Source: Companilactobacillus jidongensis
GTDB lineage: Bacteria > Bacillota > Bacilli > Lactobacillales > Lactobacillaceae
Direction: 5' to 3'
Assembly: GCF_003946575.1 (NCBI RefSeq)
Contig: NZ_RHOP01000001.1
Location: 62,001-126,000 of the forward strand
DNA length: 64,000 bases
Shown here: positions 46,224-55,792 of the stretch, one piece after another
Layout: each line of letters begins with the position of its first letter
Numbering within the stretch: the first letter of the stretch is position 1
Position numbers and translations under genes: made by a program
The notes under the pieces: model-generated
Database searches by the model: none
The model's input: the letters and a program-made list of their open reading frames with translations, nothing else
What the model was told of the DNA's origin: nothing

Positions 46224-46898
46224 CTAAGCATATACATTACCGTAACTCTTAAGGTTATTGTAGTAATAAGAAATCATACTATTCATTTCATCCATACTGT
46301 AACCTTGAGCTGCAAAATAAGTATCAGGGTCAACATGAGTTGTTTCATGATACATCAAGCTTACTTGATGATGAGATAAAACAGTTTGACCAGGAATGTC
46401 TGGTAAATTGTATTGAATCAACTTTGATGCCACATAAAAAGCATCATTAGCAATTGAACGTGCAAAAGCATCGTAACCGTTCACGCGACAAAGTTCGATT
46501 TGAATATATTTATAATTGGCCGATGGACCGGCACCCCAGACTCCATAATCAGCACTGTGAATGTTGATTGTTTCCTTGTCATCAGTAAAAGCATGCACGT
46601 AAGTCTGTTGTGTCTTCCAATTGTTGTTAAAGCTGGTAACAAATTGTTCCGCATTAACACCAGGAGTGGCCGTTTCATGAACAACGACCCCTTCAGGCTT
46701 ACCAACCCCATTTTCATATCCAAACCACTCATTAAAAGTACCTTCGCGATATTGGATCTTAGCTGGTTGAATCTTATTTGAAATTATATAATCATTGATT
46801 CCTGACGCCTTAACTTCAAGATTGTTATTAGAAAATAACAATACTCCAAAAAAGACAGACAAAATACTCAGAAACCAAATCTTTTTTCCCTTAAACAT
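46224..46898 (-). CDS. Secreted N-acetylmuramoyl-L-alanine amidase, cut short by an amber codon
   Basis: 224 residues up to TAG. Signal peptide 1-31 (EVKA|SG); amidase (Ami_2/PGRP-like) domain at about 45-205: GVVVHETATPG with a zinc His, THVHAF-like YVHAF, YIQIELCR and VLSHHQVS, HVDPDTYFA with the last zinc ligand and active-site region. It removes stem peptides from muramic acid. The catalytic domain is complete, but its SLAP domain lies after the stop in the same frame, so the product would be secreted without its wall anchor. GGGGAGG lies before the ATG. Third hydrolase between pstS and phoR. Confidence 0.88.
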   Translation of the reverse strand: MFKGKKIWFLSILSVFFGVLLFSNNNLEVKASGINDYIISNKIQPAKIQYREGTFNEWFGYENGVGKPEGVVVHETATPGVNAEQFVTSFNNNWKTQQTYVHAFTDDKETINIHSADYGVWGAGPSANYKYIQIELCRVNGYDAFARSIANDAFYVASKLIQYNLPDIPGQTVLSHHQVSLMYHETTHVDPDTYFAAQGYSMDEMNSMISYYYNNLKSYGNVYA

Positions 46899-46993
46899 AT
46901 AGTCCTCCCCTATTTCTAGAATTCTTACTTACCAACTATAACTTAGAAATACCGGCTTGCGAACCCTTTTTGGTATTACATTTTGATTACAAA

Positions 46994-47028
46994 AGAGCCG
47001 AATTCCATTCTGGAATTCGGCTCTATTA
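46994..47028 (-). terminator. Terminator of phoPR
   Basis: A perfect 14-base stem (46994-47007 with 47011-47024) and a three-base loop, followed by T on the minus strand, beyond the phoR stop. Confidence 0.93.
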
Positions 47029-47034
47029 TTTTAA

Positions 47035-48690
47035 TTATAATGGAATGTTAACCGTAAATGTTGAACCAAGGCCCTTATGCGATTCCACACTGATCGTACC
47101 ATTGAGTGTATCAACAGTCTCTTTGACAATGGCAAGTCCCAACCCTGTACCACCTGTCTCCAAGCTTCTGGATTTATCAACACGATAGAATCTTTCAAAT
47201 ACCCGATTCTGATCATCATCTGTCATCCCGATACCTGTATCTTTAATAACAAATCTAATTCGATTTTCAATCTCATCATGATGGAATTCAATTGAAATGT
47301 CACCATTTTCTTTATTATAAGAAATAGCATTTTTAATCAAATTACTCATTATAAGATTTATTTTTTCTTTGTTGATCGTAATATTCTGATTACCAAAGAA
47401 ACTCGTATTTACTTGAATACCATGTTTATTAATTGGAATTGACAAACTATCAATTATCTTATCTATATCTTCAGAAATATTAACCATTTGAGATTGTTCA
47501 GTATCTTTTTTGACCTTAGACAGCGACAAAATATCCTGAATCAATTCAGATAATCTTACACTCTCATGATTAATAATATTTAAGAAGTGATCAAGCTTCT
47601 CAGGATCATCCTTAGCACCATTCAATAGAGTTTCAGAGAATCCTTCAATTGAAGTTATTGGTGTCTTCAACTCATGACTTACATTATTAACGAAGTCAAC
47701 CTGCATTTGTTCAAAACGACGGCTTTCTGTCAGGTCATACAAGATAACTAATACTTGTTGATCAAAGTCTTCACGAGAATGAACTAGTCGAATAACATTG
47801 GCATCAACATATTTTTGTGAATTACCAACTAGTTGTATTTCACGATGATGATTTTTATTTTTGCGCAAAGTGTGTTCAATCATTCGACTCAAACTATAGG
47901 TTTTAACATCTTCAATAAATGGATGTATATCATTTGAAATGTTTTCATCCAATAAACCAGCCATAGCTTGATTATGCATCAATACTTCGCCTTGAGAATT
48001 TAGTAGCATAACACCAATTGGCAAATGACCAATCAACCCCTTGAAGCGACGTTCACGCAATCTAGCATTGTCACGTAACTCATTAATATCTCTATTGATA
48101 TCATTAGTTTGTTCAACTAGATCATAAAGCTCATCATCAGGCGATAAAATCAATGATGCCATGTCTTTATTCTTACGAACACGTTTCAAGTTGTCCGTAA
48201 CACTTTCAATATCCTTACTCAACATCTGACGTCGACGGTAGAAGAATAGGATCATTGAATCAGTCATAACGAAATAAACAAAAGCAACCATTACAAATGA
48301 AAATGTGTCTTGACTCCATAAACGTTTGTACTTTTTAGCGACAACGTAGTGATTTGACCCGTGCATGTAATACATTGTACGAGTACCAAAAGTATTGTTG
48401 GTTACAAAATTTTGGCCTGGCGTCAAACGTCCACGATGAATCAAATCATAAGCACCTTTTTCCAAACTCGTATTGCGCTTGGTTGTATCCACATAATACA
48501 AACTAGAGTATCTGGCTGCTTCTATTTGAGAATGATTCTTCTTCAATTCACGATATGAAGCAGTCTCTTCTTCAAACATTTCATTTTGAGAATGACCAAG
48601 AATATTATCAGAGAATACTGCCAGAACGATAAAGACTATTACTGATATGGCGATCGCAATTATTGGACCTAATTTTTTTCTCATCATCAC
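47035..48690 (-). CDS. phoR: Sensor histidine kinase PhoR
   Basis: 551 residues: a first membrane helix (about 9-29), an extracytoplasmic region to about 120, a second helix (about 128-148), a linker with a long coiled helix, a PAS domain at about 200-310 (GVMLLNSQGEVLMHNQAM), the HisKA phospho-acceptor VSHELKTP near 330, and the ATPase domain with NLIKNAISYN (N box), DTGIGM (G1) and GGTGLGLA (G2). Together with PhoP it activates phosphate-starvation genes, including pst. Its start overlaps the phoP stop by four bases. Confidence 0.93.
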   Translation of the reverse strand: MMMRKKLGPIIAIAISVIVFIVLAVFSDNILGHSQNEMFEEETASYRELKKNHSQIEAARYSSLYYVDTTKRNTSLEKGAYDLIHRGRLTPGQNFVTNNTFGTRTMYYMHGSNHYVVAKKYKRLWSQDTFSFVMVAFVYFVMTDSMILFFYRRRQMLSKDIESVTDNLKRVRKNKDMASLILSPDDELYDLVEQTNDINRDINELRDNARLRERRFKGLIGHLPIGVMLLNSQGEVLMHNQAMAGLLDENISNDIHPFIEDVKTYSLSRMIEHTLRKNKNHHREIQLVGNSQKYVDANVIRLVHSREDFDQQVLVILYDLTESRRFEQMQVDFVNNVSHELKTPITSIEGFSETLLNGAKDDPEKLDHFLNIINHESVRLSELIQDILSLSKVKKDTEQSQMVNISEDIDKIIDSLSIPINKHGIQVNTSFFGNQNITINKEKINLIMSNLIKNAISYNKENGDISIEFHHDEIENRIRFVIKDTGIGMTDDDQNRVFERFYRVDKSRSLETGGTGLGLAIVKETVDTLNGTISVESHKGLGSTFTVNIPL

Positions 48691-49349
48691 ACCTCTAAGA
48701 CATAACCGAATCCGTGCACGGTTTTGATTATTTGTGGATCCTTTGTATCTTTTTCAATTTTATCACGAAGGTGGCTGATTTGAATGTCAACCATCCTTAA
48801 TTGAGAATTAGAATTCAATCCCCAAACATTATCAAAAATCTGGTCTCGAGATACAACTATCCCTTTATTGTCCAATAAGAATTCTAACAATTGGTATTCC
48901 TTGCGAGTTAAGGGTATCTCAGTTCCATTGATCATCAAACTCTTAGCTGCCTTATTTAGAGCAAAATGTGTCTTATCAGACTCCGAGGTCCTACGCAACA
49001 CAACTTCAATACGAGCCAACAGTTCTTTCACACTAAATGGTTTCGTAATATAATCATCCGCACCACTGATCAAACCTTCAATTTTATTCTCTTCAGCATC
49101 TACAGCGGTCAAAAATATAACTGGGGTTGAATTACCTGAGGCACGAACTTTTTTGAGGATTTCGATACCGCTTATTTTAGGAAGCATTTGATCTAATAAT
49201 ACCAAATCAAATTTTTCCATCAATATTCTGTTCAGTGCATCTTCTCCATTATTGGAGCAGTCAACATCATAACCATTAGCGGTTAAATTATATTCAATTA
49301 ATTCTAGGATCGATGCTTCATCATCTACAACTAAAATTCTTTTTGGCAT
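48687..49349 (-). CDS. phoP: Response regulator PhoP
   Basis: 220 residues from the ATG at 49349: a receiver domain (VVDDE at 7-11, phospho-acceptor Asp in LVLLDQMLP near 52, Lys in ITKPF near 100) and an OmpR-type winged helix (LTRKEYQLLEFL, VDIQISHLRDKIE, TVHGFGYVLE). It begins one base after the prfB stop, and the nearest GGGAG is 13 bases upstream, so translation is probably coupled to prfB termination. OmpR-class WalR is an alternative, but the PAS-containing kinase and gene order fit PhoPR. Confidence 0.92.
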   Translation of the reverse strand: MPKRILVVDDEASILELIEYNLTANGYDVDCSNNGEDALNRILMEKFDLVLLDQMLPKISGIEILKKVRASGNSTPVIFLTAVDAEENKIEGLISGADDYITKPFSVKELLARIEVVLRRTSESDKTHFALNKAAKSLMINGTEIPLTRKEYQLLEFLLDNKGIVVSRDQIFDNVWGLNSNSQLRMVDIQISHLRDKIEKDTKDPQIIKTVHGFGYVLEV

Positions 49350-49350
49350 A

Positions 49351-50467
49351 TTAATCTGGATTCTCCCCTTGAAGTTTCCATTGTAAGTAAGCATAAATAA
49401 ATGGATCTAAATCTCCGTCCATAACAGCTTGGCCGTTACCACTTTCATAATTAGAACGATGATCCTTAACCATTGTATACGGATGGAAGACATACGAACG
49501 AATTTGCGATCCCCATCCAATATCCATTTGTTCACCTTTTATTTCAGCATTCTTCTTGGCTTGTTCTTCTTGCTCTCTTTGATACAGTTTAGCCTTCAAC
49601 ATATTCATAGCAGTTTGTCTATTTTGTAATTGTGATCTTTGCGCTTGAGAACTAACAACTATTCCTGTTGGCAAATGAGTAATTCTTACAGCAGATGAGG
49701 TTTTGTTGATATGCTGACCACCAGCACCAGATGAACGGAAAACATCAACACGCAGGTCGTCATCATTGATCTCAACATTGATCGAATCATCAAGTTCTGG
49801 CATGACATCGACTGAAGCGAATGATGTATGGCGTCTACCAGCAGAGTCAAATGGTGAAATTCTAACTAAACGATGTACTCCACGCTCAGACCTCAATAAT
49901 CCATAGGCGTTCTTGCCTTTAATAATCATTGAAACACTCTTGATACCTGCTTCATCACCTGGTTGATAATCTTCAATCTCTACAGAAAATCCGTGTTGAT
50001 CAGACCATCTCTGATACATGCGAAGCAGCATTTCTCCCCAATCCTGTGATTCTGTACCACCAGCACCAGGATGAATTTCAAGGATTGCGTCATTAGAATC
50101 GTAAGGTTCAGACAGTAACATTGTCAATTCATACGATTGCATTTTGGATTCTAATTCCGAAGTGTCTTCCTCTAGCTGAACTAACAGATCATCTTCCGGA
50201 TCATCTTGATATAATTCTTCTAATACTTGTAAATTTTCGAGAGCTTCATCCAGACTTTTAAAATTATCATATTTGTCTTTTAAATCATTATTTTCATCAA
50301 TTACCTTTTGAGCGGAATCGTGATTATCCCAAAAACCGTTCTCAGTCATCTTGGCTTCATTTTCAGCGATTGCTTCTTCTAGACTATCTAAGTCAAAGAG
50401 ACCCCCTGAATTGACTGATTTTACTTTCAATATTGCTTATTTTAGTTTTTATTTCTCCAAATTCCAT
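49351..50467 (-). CDS. prfB: Peptide chain release factor 2, with programmed +1 frameshift
   Basis: RF2 reads UGA and UAA stops. The main frame carries GGQ in [16 protein letters not shown] and the SPF-type stop-recognition region [13 protein letters not shown]. The true start is the ATG at 50467: 23 codons lead to CTT-TGA-C at 50398-50392, preceded by the Shine-Dalgarno-like AGGGGGT. The UGA at codon 25 is bypassed by a +1 slip on CUU, continuing as LDLDSLEEA. The full product is about 371 residues, normal for RF2. Low RF2 slows UGA decoding, favours the slip and so restores RF2. Confidence 0.96.
50392..50409 (-). other. prfB recoding site (SD-like, slippery CUU, UGA C)
   Basis: Minus-strand AGGGGGTCTCTTTGAC: an internal ribosome-binding-like stretch, a slippery CTT codon (50398-50396) and TGA (50395-50393) followed by C, the classic context for RF2 autoregulation. 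Confidence 0.95.
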
Positions 50468-50482
50468 AATTACACCCTTATA

Positions 50483-50508
50483 AAAAAAGACAGGCCAAGC
50501 GGCCTGCC
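50483..50508 (-). terminator. Terminator of secA
   Basis: CAGGCC (50491-50496) and GGCCTG (50501-50506) with loop of four, then seven T on the minus strand, between secA and prfB. Confidence 0.85.
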
Positions 50509-50511
50509 GAT

Positions 50512-52872
50512 TTATCTTTCCATGTTTTGTCTAATTTCGGCCTTCATGAATAATCTGGTTACATCATATTCGATATCTGAAACCATTTCTTCGAACATAC
50601 GATATCCTTCTTCTTGATACTCAACAAGTGGATTCAATTGTCCATAACCACGTAAGCCAATTGATTGACGCAATTGATCCATCGCATCAATATGATCAGT
50701 CCAGTGTTCATCAACAACTCGAAGAATAACAACTTTTTCAAATTCTAGCATTTGTGCTGGATCACCAAGTTGTTCTTTCTTAGCTTCGTAGTTCTTGTTA
50801 ACAAAGTCCATTAGGTACTTAACGATTTCATCAGCTGTCTTCAATTGAAGATCAACTACACTGAAATCTTTGTCATTTACTAGAGCCGATTTAGCAAAAT
50901 CAGCAATGGCATCTAGATCCCAATCTTCTGTCTTACCTTGTGTATGTACATCAACTTGAGCTTTGATTGTACGTTCGATCATAGGTAACAGAACACGGTC
51001 AAGATCTTTGTCCTCAGTAATGACTTCCATTCTTTCCTTGTAGATAACTTCACGTTGTTCACGCATAACGTCATCATACTGTAAAGTATTCTTACGTGTA
51101 TCGTAGTTATTACCTTCAACACGTTTTTGAGCAGATTCAACTTGACGAGTCATCATACCACTTTGAATAACCGCATCATCGTCTTCGATCTTCAATGCCT
51201 TTAGGACACGCTTGATTCTATCTGAACCAAAACGTTTCATTAAGTCATCTTCAAGAGACATGTAGAATTGCGTAACACCAGGATCACCTTGACGACCAGA
51301 TCTACCACGTAACTGATTATCAATACGACGTGATTCATGACGTTCGGTACCGAGAACACACAATCCACCGACTTCTTTAACACCAGGTCCAAGCTTAATA
51401 TCAGTACCACGACCAGCCATATTAGTAGCAATCGTAACGGCGCCACGTTGTCCGGCGTTCATAACGATTTCAGCTTCCTTAGCATGGTTCTTAGCATTCA
51501 AGACAGCATGTGGAATGCCTTCTTTATCAAGTAACTTAGATAAGTATTCTGAAGATTCAACCGCAACGGTACCAACTAGTAATGGTTGGCCCTTTTCGTG
51601 ACGAGTTTTGATATCTTCAACAACTGCCGCAAACTTACTCTTCAATGTTGGATACAGTACATCTTCTTTATCATCACGAATAACAGGTTTGTTAGTAGGA
51701 ATTGAAATAACTTCCATGTTGTAGATTTCTCTGAATTCTTCAGCTTCAGTCTTAGCAGTACCTGTCATACCTGACAACTTGTCGTACATACGGAAGAAGT
51801 TTTGGTAAGTAATATTAGCCATTGTCTTAGTTTCGTCTTGGATTTCAACACCTTCTTTGGCTTCAATAGCCTGGTGTAATCCATCTGAATAACGACGACC
51901 ATCCATAACACGACCAGTAAATTGGTCAACGATCTTAACTTCACCCTCTTGAACAACATAATCAATATCAAGAGTCATGATGTAGTTAGCACGTAAGGCT
52001 TGATCCAAATGATGGTTCAAGACAGTGTTGTCAATGTCATATAAGTTATCTAAACCAAAATAATCTTCGGCTTTTCTAATTCCTGTTTCAGTCAAACTAA
52101 TTGACTTTGTAGGCCAATCAATCTTGTAATCATCTTTTTCAAGAGTCTTAGAAAATCTGTCTGCACGAACATACATAGCAGTAGACTTCTCAGCAGCACC
52201 AGAAATGATCAATGGTGTTCTAGCCTCATCAACTAAGATCGAATCAACTTCATCGACGATAGCAAAATGTAATGGACGTTGTACCATTTGTTCTTTGTAA
52301 ACAACCATGTTGTCACGTAAATAATCGAAGCCTAGTTCACTGTTAGTTGAGTATGTAATATCACAATTGTATGCTGCACGTTTTTCTTCTGAATCCATGC
52401 TGTTAACGTTAAGACCTACTGATAATCCTAACCAGTTGTACAATTCACCCATCTCTTTGGCATCACGAGATGATAGATACTCATTAACTGTAACAACGTG
52501 AACACCTTTTCCAGCCAGGGCATTCAAATAAACTGGTAATGTGGCAGTCAAAGTCTTACCTTCACCAGTTTTCATTTCAGCGATGTTACCTTCATGAAGC
52601 GTAATACCACCAATGATCTGAACTCTAAATGGATAGAGTCCTAGAACTCTCTTAGCACCTTCACGAGCTGTAGCGAAGGCTTCAGGTAAAATATCATCTA
52701 ATGTTTCACCCTTAGCTAATCTTTCTTTAAATTCAGGAGTCTTAGCTTTAAGTTCATCGTCAGAAAGTTTTCCCATTGCATCTGCAAAGGTCTCAACTTT
52801 ATCGGCAATTTTGCCCATACGTCTGACTTCTCTTTTGTCGCTTTCGACCCATTTTCTTAATGGATTTGCCAT
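50512..52872 (-). CDS. secA: Preprotein translocase ATPase SecA
   Basis: 786-residue motor that pushes preproteins through SecYEG, including the many signal-peptide proteins in this window. Walker [10 protein letters not shown] near residue 100, Walker [15 protein letters not shown] near 207, the arginine-rich [12 protein letters not shown] and [11 protein letters not shown] of the second ATPase half. It ends at AEIRQNMER without the C-terminal zinc-binding tail, which is usual in lactobacilli. GGAGAGA precedes the ATG. The 265-base gap upstream (52873-53137) holds its promoter region; I see nothing else in it except the hpf terminator. Confidence 0.98.
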   Translation of the reverse strand: MANPLRKWVESDKREVRRMGKIADKVETFADAMGKLSDDELKAKTPEFKERLAKGETLDDILPEAFATAREGAKRVLGLYPFRVQIIGGITLHEGNIAEMKTGEGKTLTATLPVYLNALAGKGVHVVTVNEYLSSRDAKEMGELYNWLGLSVGLNVNSMDSEEKRAAYNCDITYSTNSELGFDYLRDNMVVYKEQMVQRPLHFAIVDEVDSILVDEARTPLIISGAAEKSTAMYVRADRFSKTLEKDDYKIDWPTKSISLTETGIRKAEDYFGLDNLYDIDNTVLNHHLDQALRANYIMTLDIDYVVQEGEVKIVDQFTGRVMDGRRYSDGLHQAIEAKEGVEIQDETKTMANITYQNFFRMYDKLSGMTGTAKTEAEEFREIYNMEVISIPTNKPVIRDDKEDVLYPTLKSKFAAVVEDIKTRHEKGQPLLVGTVAVESSEYLSKLLDKEGIPHAVLNAKNHAKEAEIVMNAGQRGAVTIATNMAGRGTDIKLGPGVKEVGGLCVLGTERHESRRIDNQLRGRSGRQGDPGVTQFYMSLEDDLMKRFGSDRIKRVLKALKIEDDDAVIQSGMMTRQVESAQKRVEGNNYDTRKNTLQYDDVMREQREVIYKERMEVITEDKDLDRVLLPMIERTIKAQVDVHTQGKTEDWDLDAIADFAKSALVNDKDFSVVDLQLKTADEIVKYLMDFVNKNYEAKKEQLGDPAQMLEFEKVVILRVVDEHWTDHIDAMDQLRQSIGLRGYGQLNPLVEYQEEGYRMFEEMVSDIEYDVTRLFMKAEIRQNMER

Positions 52873-53102
52873 ATGTAATAATCTCTCCTAAATACTAAAC
52901 ATACTCTTAATAGTAGCATTTTTTTTGAATGTTTTAAACTCAGAATTATATAGAGTCTTCCAGAGTTAATATACTACACCATATTTGTATATTTTTGGTG
53001 TATTTTGCACAAAATTAAAAAAATACTAACCCTTATTAATTATTAATTTAATTCATATAAATAACATGATTGTACTTATAAATAAAAATTAACCAGAAAA
53101 AA

Positions 53103-53131
53103 AGCTAGGACATAGAGTCCTAACCTTTTTA
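53103..53131 (-). terminator. Terminator of hpf
   Basis: Minus-strand TTAGGAC/GTCCTAG stem and T-run, directly after the hpf stop. Confidence 0.8.
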
Positions 53132-53137
53132 AATTTC

Positions 53138-53686
53138 CTATTCGTTTGTTTCGATCAAACCATACTTACCGTCATTACGTTTGTAAACGATGCTTGCACC
53201 ATTAGTTTCAGCATCTTCGAAAATAAAGAATTCATGTCCAAGCATTTCCATTTGTAGAACTGCTTCTTCAGCATCCATTGGTTTTAGAGATAGGCGCTTT
53301 GTTCTAACGATTTGTGATTCGTCTTCTTTGGCGTCTTCAGCAGAAACATCATCTAAAGGAATATCCTTGATGCTGCCTGATTCACGTCCCTTACGATTTA
53401 CACGTGTCTTAAATTTCTTAACTTGTCTTTCAAGCTTATCAGTAACAAGGTCAACTCCTGCATACATGTCATCATTCATTTCTTCAGCTCTTAGAGTCAT
53501 GTATGGTAGTGGAATGGTTACTTCGACCTTAGTCCCCTTTGATGGATAAGTTTTCAAATTAACGTGAGCAATTGGATTGCTTTCGTCACTGAAATATTTT
53601 TCCATTTTGGATAGTCTTTTTTCAACATAGTCGCGAATTGATTGTGTTACCTCGATATTTTCACCACGAACATTAATTGTTAACAT
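53138..53686 (-). CDS. hpf: Long-form ribosome hibernation promoting factor
   Basis: 182 residues: an N-terminal HPF/RaiA domain (1 to about 105, TQSIRDYVEKRLSKMEKYF) that sits in the decoding channel, an acidic linker, and a C-terminal dimerisation domain (about 125-182, RTKRLSLKPMDAEEAVLQME, FFIFEDAET) that pairs two ribosomes into 100S dimers in resting cells. GGAAGGAG precedes the ATG. Its promoter carries a CcpA-type cre site over the -35, predicting induction when sugar runs out. Confidence 0.95.
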   Translation of the reverse strand: MLTINVRGENIEVTQSIRDYVEKRLSKMEKYFSDESNPIAHVNLKTYPSKGTKVEVTIPLPYMTLRAEEMNDDMYAGVDLVTDKLERQVKKFKTRVNRKGRESGSIKDIPLDDVSAEDAKEDESQIVRTKRLSLKPMDAEEAVLQMEMLGHEFFIFEDAETNGASIVYKRNDGKYGLIETNE

Positions 53687-53742
53687 AAGAATCTCTCCTT
53701 CCGACGATAGGAAATTAAAGAGTGTATCTACTCTTCAATATA

Positions 53743-53779
53743 ATTATATAGTTCTTACGTGAATGTGACAACGGTTTCA
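53743..53779 (-). promoter_or_regulatory. hpf promoter with overlapping CcpA cre site
   Basis: Minus-strand TTGTCA (53771-53766), 17 bases, TATAAT (53748-53743). The -35 lies inside TGAAACCGTTGTCA (53779-53766), which matches the cre core TGNAANCGNWNNCA at every defined position. CcpA bound here would block RNA polymerase. Confidence 0.8.
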
Positions 53780-54460
53780 CTACCTAGATAATGAAAAAGT
53801 ACAAATATTATTGAATCCGACTATTTCAAGAGCCTGTCGCGCGTGCATCATTGTGCGCCCTGTAGTATAAATATCATCCAAAATCAGAACCTTACTTTTT
53901 CTTGATATATCAAGGTCATCTGACTGAAAATAAAAGGTCTGCGGCGTTTGAAGTCTTTCATAGCGGTTCTTTTGAGCCTGAGGCTTATCGGCATCAAGCT
54001 TGACCAACATTGGCGTTAAGTCAAATATTTGGTGGTACATTTTCCATACCGGATCGAAACCTCGTACCTGTAAATGCCCATTGCTTGCAGGAATATACGT
54101 AATTATATCGAATTTATTCTTTTGGGACCAATTATGTAAATCTTTAGAAAACAACTCTGCTAATAAGATATCGCCATACCTTTTATAGTTTTTAAAATAA
54201 CTATGTATGAATTGATTATACTCAAACAGCGCCTGATGACAATTGATAATTTGATATTTTTCTTCCCACGATCGACAATCTTGACAAATGCTTTCATTAT
54301 TTTTTTTATAACATCTCATACAACCATCCCTTGAATTTAATGGTTCCAATTGATTACGACATTGTTGACAAATTTTATCACGAATTATTTTATCAAAACC
54401 AAACAATTCTTTTAATGTCCAATCATTGATTATTGAACCACCACAGAATAAACATTTCAT
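53780..54460 (-). CDS. comFC: ComFC-like phosphoribosyltransferase (competence)
   Basis: 226 residues: an N-terminal zinc-binding part with CLFCGG at 3-8, CQQCR near 35 and CMRC/CQDC near 51-66, and a C-terminal phosphoribosyltransferase fold with VLILDDIYTTGRT near 195-207. It works with ComFA in taking up single-stranded DNA during transformation. The start overlaps the comFA stop by four bases. No terminator separates it from hpf. Confidence 0.93.
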   Translation of the reverse strand: MKCLFCGGSIINDWTLKELFGFDKIIRDKICQQCRNQLEPLNSRDGCMRCYKKNNESICQDCRSWEEKYQIINCHQALFEYNQFIHSYFKNYKRYGDILLAELFSKDLHNWSQKNKFDIITYIPASNGHLQVRGFDPVWKMYHQIFDLTPMLVKLDADKPQAQKNRYERLQTPQTFYFQSDDLDISRKSKVLILDDIYTTGRTMMHARQALEIVGFNNICTFSLSR

Positions 54461-55761
54461 ATTTTTGCTTGCCGATTCAAATAATGTATTTCAGAACATG
54501 CATGCTTGATCTGCCGATTATAGCTTTGATAATAAAAATGAACCTCATCATCAAAATACTTTTTGTCTCGGCCAGCACGACCAGCTATTTGAATCAAAGC
54601 AGTCTTAGAAAACTCATTAGCATCTGCATCAATGACTATTACTGTTATATGCTTAAAAGTAACGCCACGTTCTAAAATAGTCGTGGTCAATATTGCCTGG
54701 ACCTCACCATTTCTAAATTGTGCAACTTTGTCCAAGCGAGCATCATCTTTTGAACTTACATCTACAAATGTCAAATTTGGAAACAATAATCTTAAATTAT
54801 CCGCAAACTCCAACATTTGAGGAATTTTCGGAAAAAACAGCATAAATCTTTCTCCATTTTTAATCATCTGTTTTATTTTCCATTTCAATCTGATATTTAT
54901 TTTTTTGTAATTACTCGGTCGAAATAACATATGACACACGGGCTCAGGTAATGGATGCGTGTGAAATCTTTGATATAATTTAGAGATAGTAATACTTTTA
55001 CTTTCGACCTTCTTCAGGAGTTCTTTTGGTGGTGTTGCTGATAAATAAAGTGTGTTACCGATTGGTTTTACGGATTTTTGAATAGCCATATTTAACATTT
55101 TACTCCCTGCCAAGGGATATGAATCAACCTCATCAACTACCAATATGTCAAACGCTTGTTCAAACTTTACTAATTGATGAACTGTTGCCAGTACGATCTG
55201 GGTCAATGAATATGGAGTTTCGCTTCGACCATGAAACAATCCAATGCTAACTTCCGGAAAAGCTGCCTGGATTCGAGGATACAATTCAATGCAAACATCA
55301 ATTCTGGGTGAACAGATAGCAATTCGCTTCCCCTGAGCAACGGCCTTGTTGATCATTGGAAAAATCATTTCCGTCTTGCCTGCTCCAGTTACAGCCCACA
55401 CTAAATGATCTGTATGTGTATCAAAAGCCGTTATTAGCTCTTCAGCGGCTTTTTGTTGCATTGCCGTTAATGTACCATTCCACTTAATTGAATCGGTTAA
55501 ACATGGCAAAACAACCTCTGATGGTGAAATAATCAGTTCATCCCCTTGAGTTATTCGACCAAGGTTTATACAACTTCGACAATAGACCATTTTTGATTTA
55601 CTATTCTTAATATCAATTGTCATTAAACATCGCTGACATTTTCGATCAATTATTGCCGGTTTTCTTTTACCGCCGATACTAATTAAAAATTCAATCTCTG
55701 CCTGAGACAATTCCGCCGAGTTAAATATTCGACCACCTAAATACGCTTTTATATTTTCCAT
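54457..55761 (-). CDS. comFA: ComFA, DNA-uptake helicase
   Basis: 434-residue DEAD-type ATPase that powers inward DNA transport. A zinc module (CQRC near 43, CRSC near 58), Walker A AVTGAGKTEM near 123-132, DEVDSYP near 210, and C-terminal motifs ILERGVTFK and QIAGRAGRD. All catalytic motifs are intact, so competence genes here look functional. Its ATG is preceded by no clear ribosome site and lies 31 bases from the divergent yigZ start. Confidence 0.95.
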   Translation of the reverse strand: MENIKAYLGGRIFNSAELSQAEIEFLISIGGKRKPAIIDRKCQRCLMTIDIKNSKSKMVYCRSCINLGRITQGDELIISPSEVVLPCLTDSIKWNGTLTAMQQKAAEELITAFDTHTDHLVWAVTGAGKTEMIFPMINKAVAQGKRIAICSPRIDVCIELYPRIQAAFPEVSIGLFHGRSETPYSLTQIVLATVHQLVKFEQAFDILVVDEVDSYPLAGSKMLNMAIQKSVKPIGNTLYLSATPPKELLKKVESKSITISKLYQRFHTHPLPEPVCHMLFRPSNYKKINIRLKWKIKQMIKNGERFMLFFPKIPQMLEFADNLRLLFPNLTFVDVSSKDDARLDKVAQFRNGEVQAILTTTILERGVTFKHITVIVIDADANEFSKTALIQIAGRAGRDKKYFDDEVHFYYQSYNRQIKHACSEIHYLNRQAKI

Positions 55762-55792
55762 ATACTAAATTACGAGAGGAAGTTAAATTTCT

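Noticed and set aside
46200-46230. Programmed stop readthrough with a known stimulator at the amidase amber codon
   Set aside because: The bases after TAG (AATGGT) do not fit the CARYYA readthrough context and no clear downstream structure was recognised, so programmed readthrough is left as a possibility, not a call.
50512-50545. SecA missing its C-terminal zinc tail as a defect
   Set aside because: Lactobacillar SecA proteins normally end here; the length of 786 residues is typical.
55762-55792. Competence sigma-factor box in front of comFA
   Set aside because: The 31-base divergent gap has TACGAGAG on the wrong strand only; no convincing TACGAATA-type box was found.
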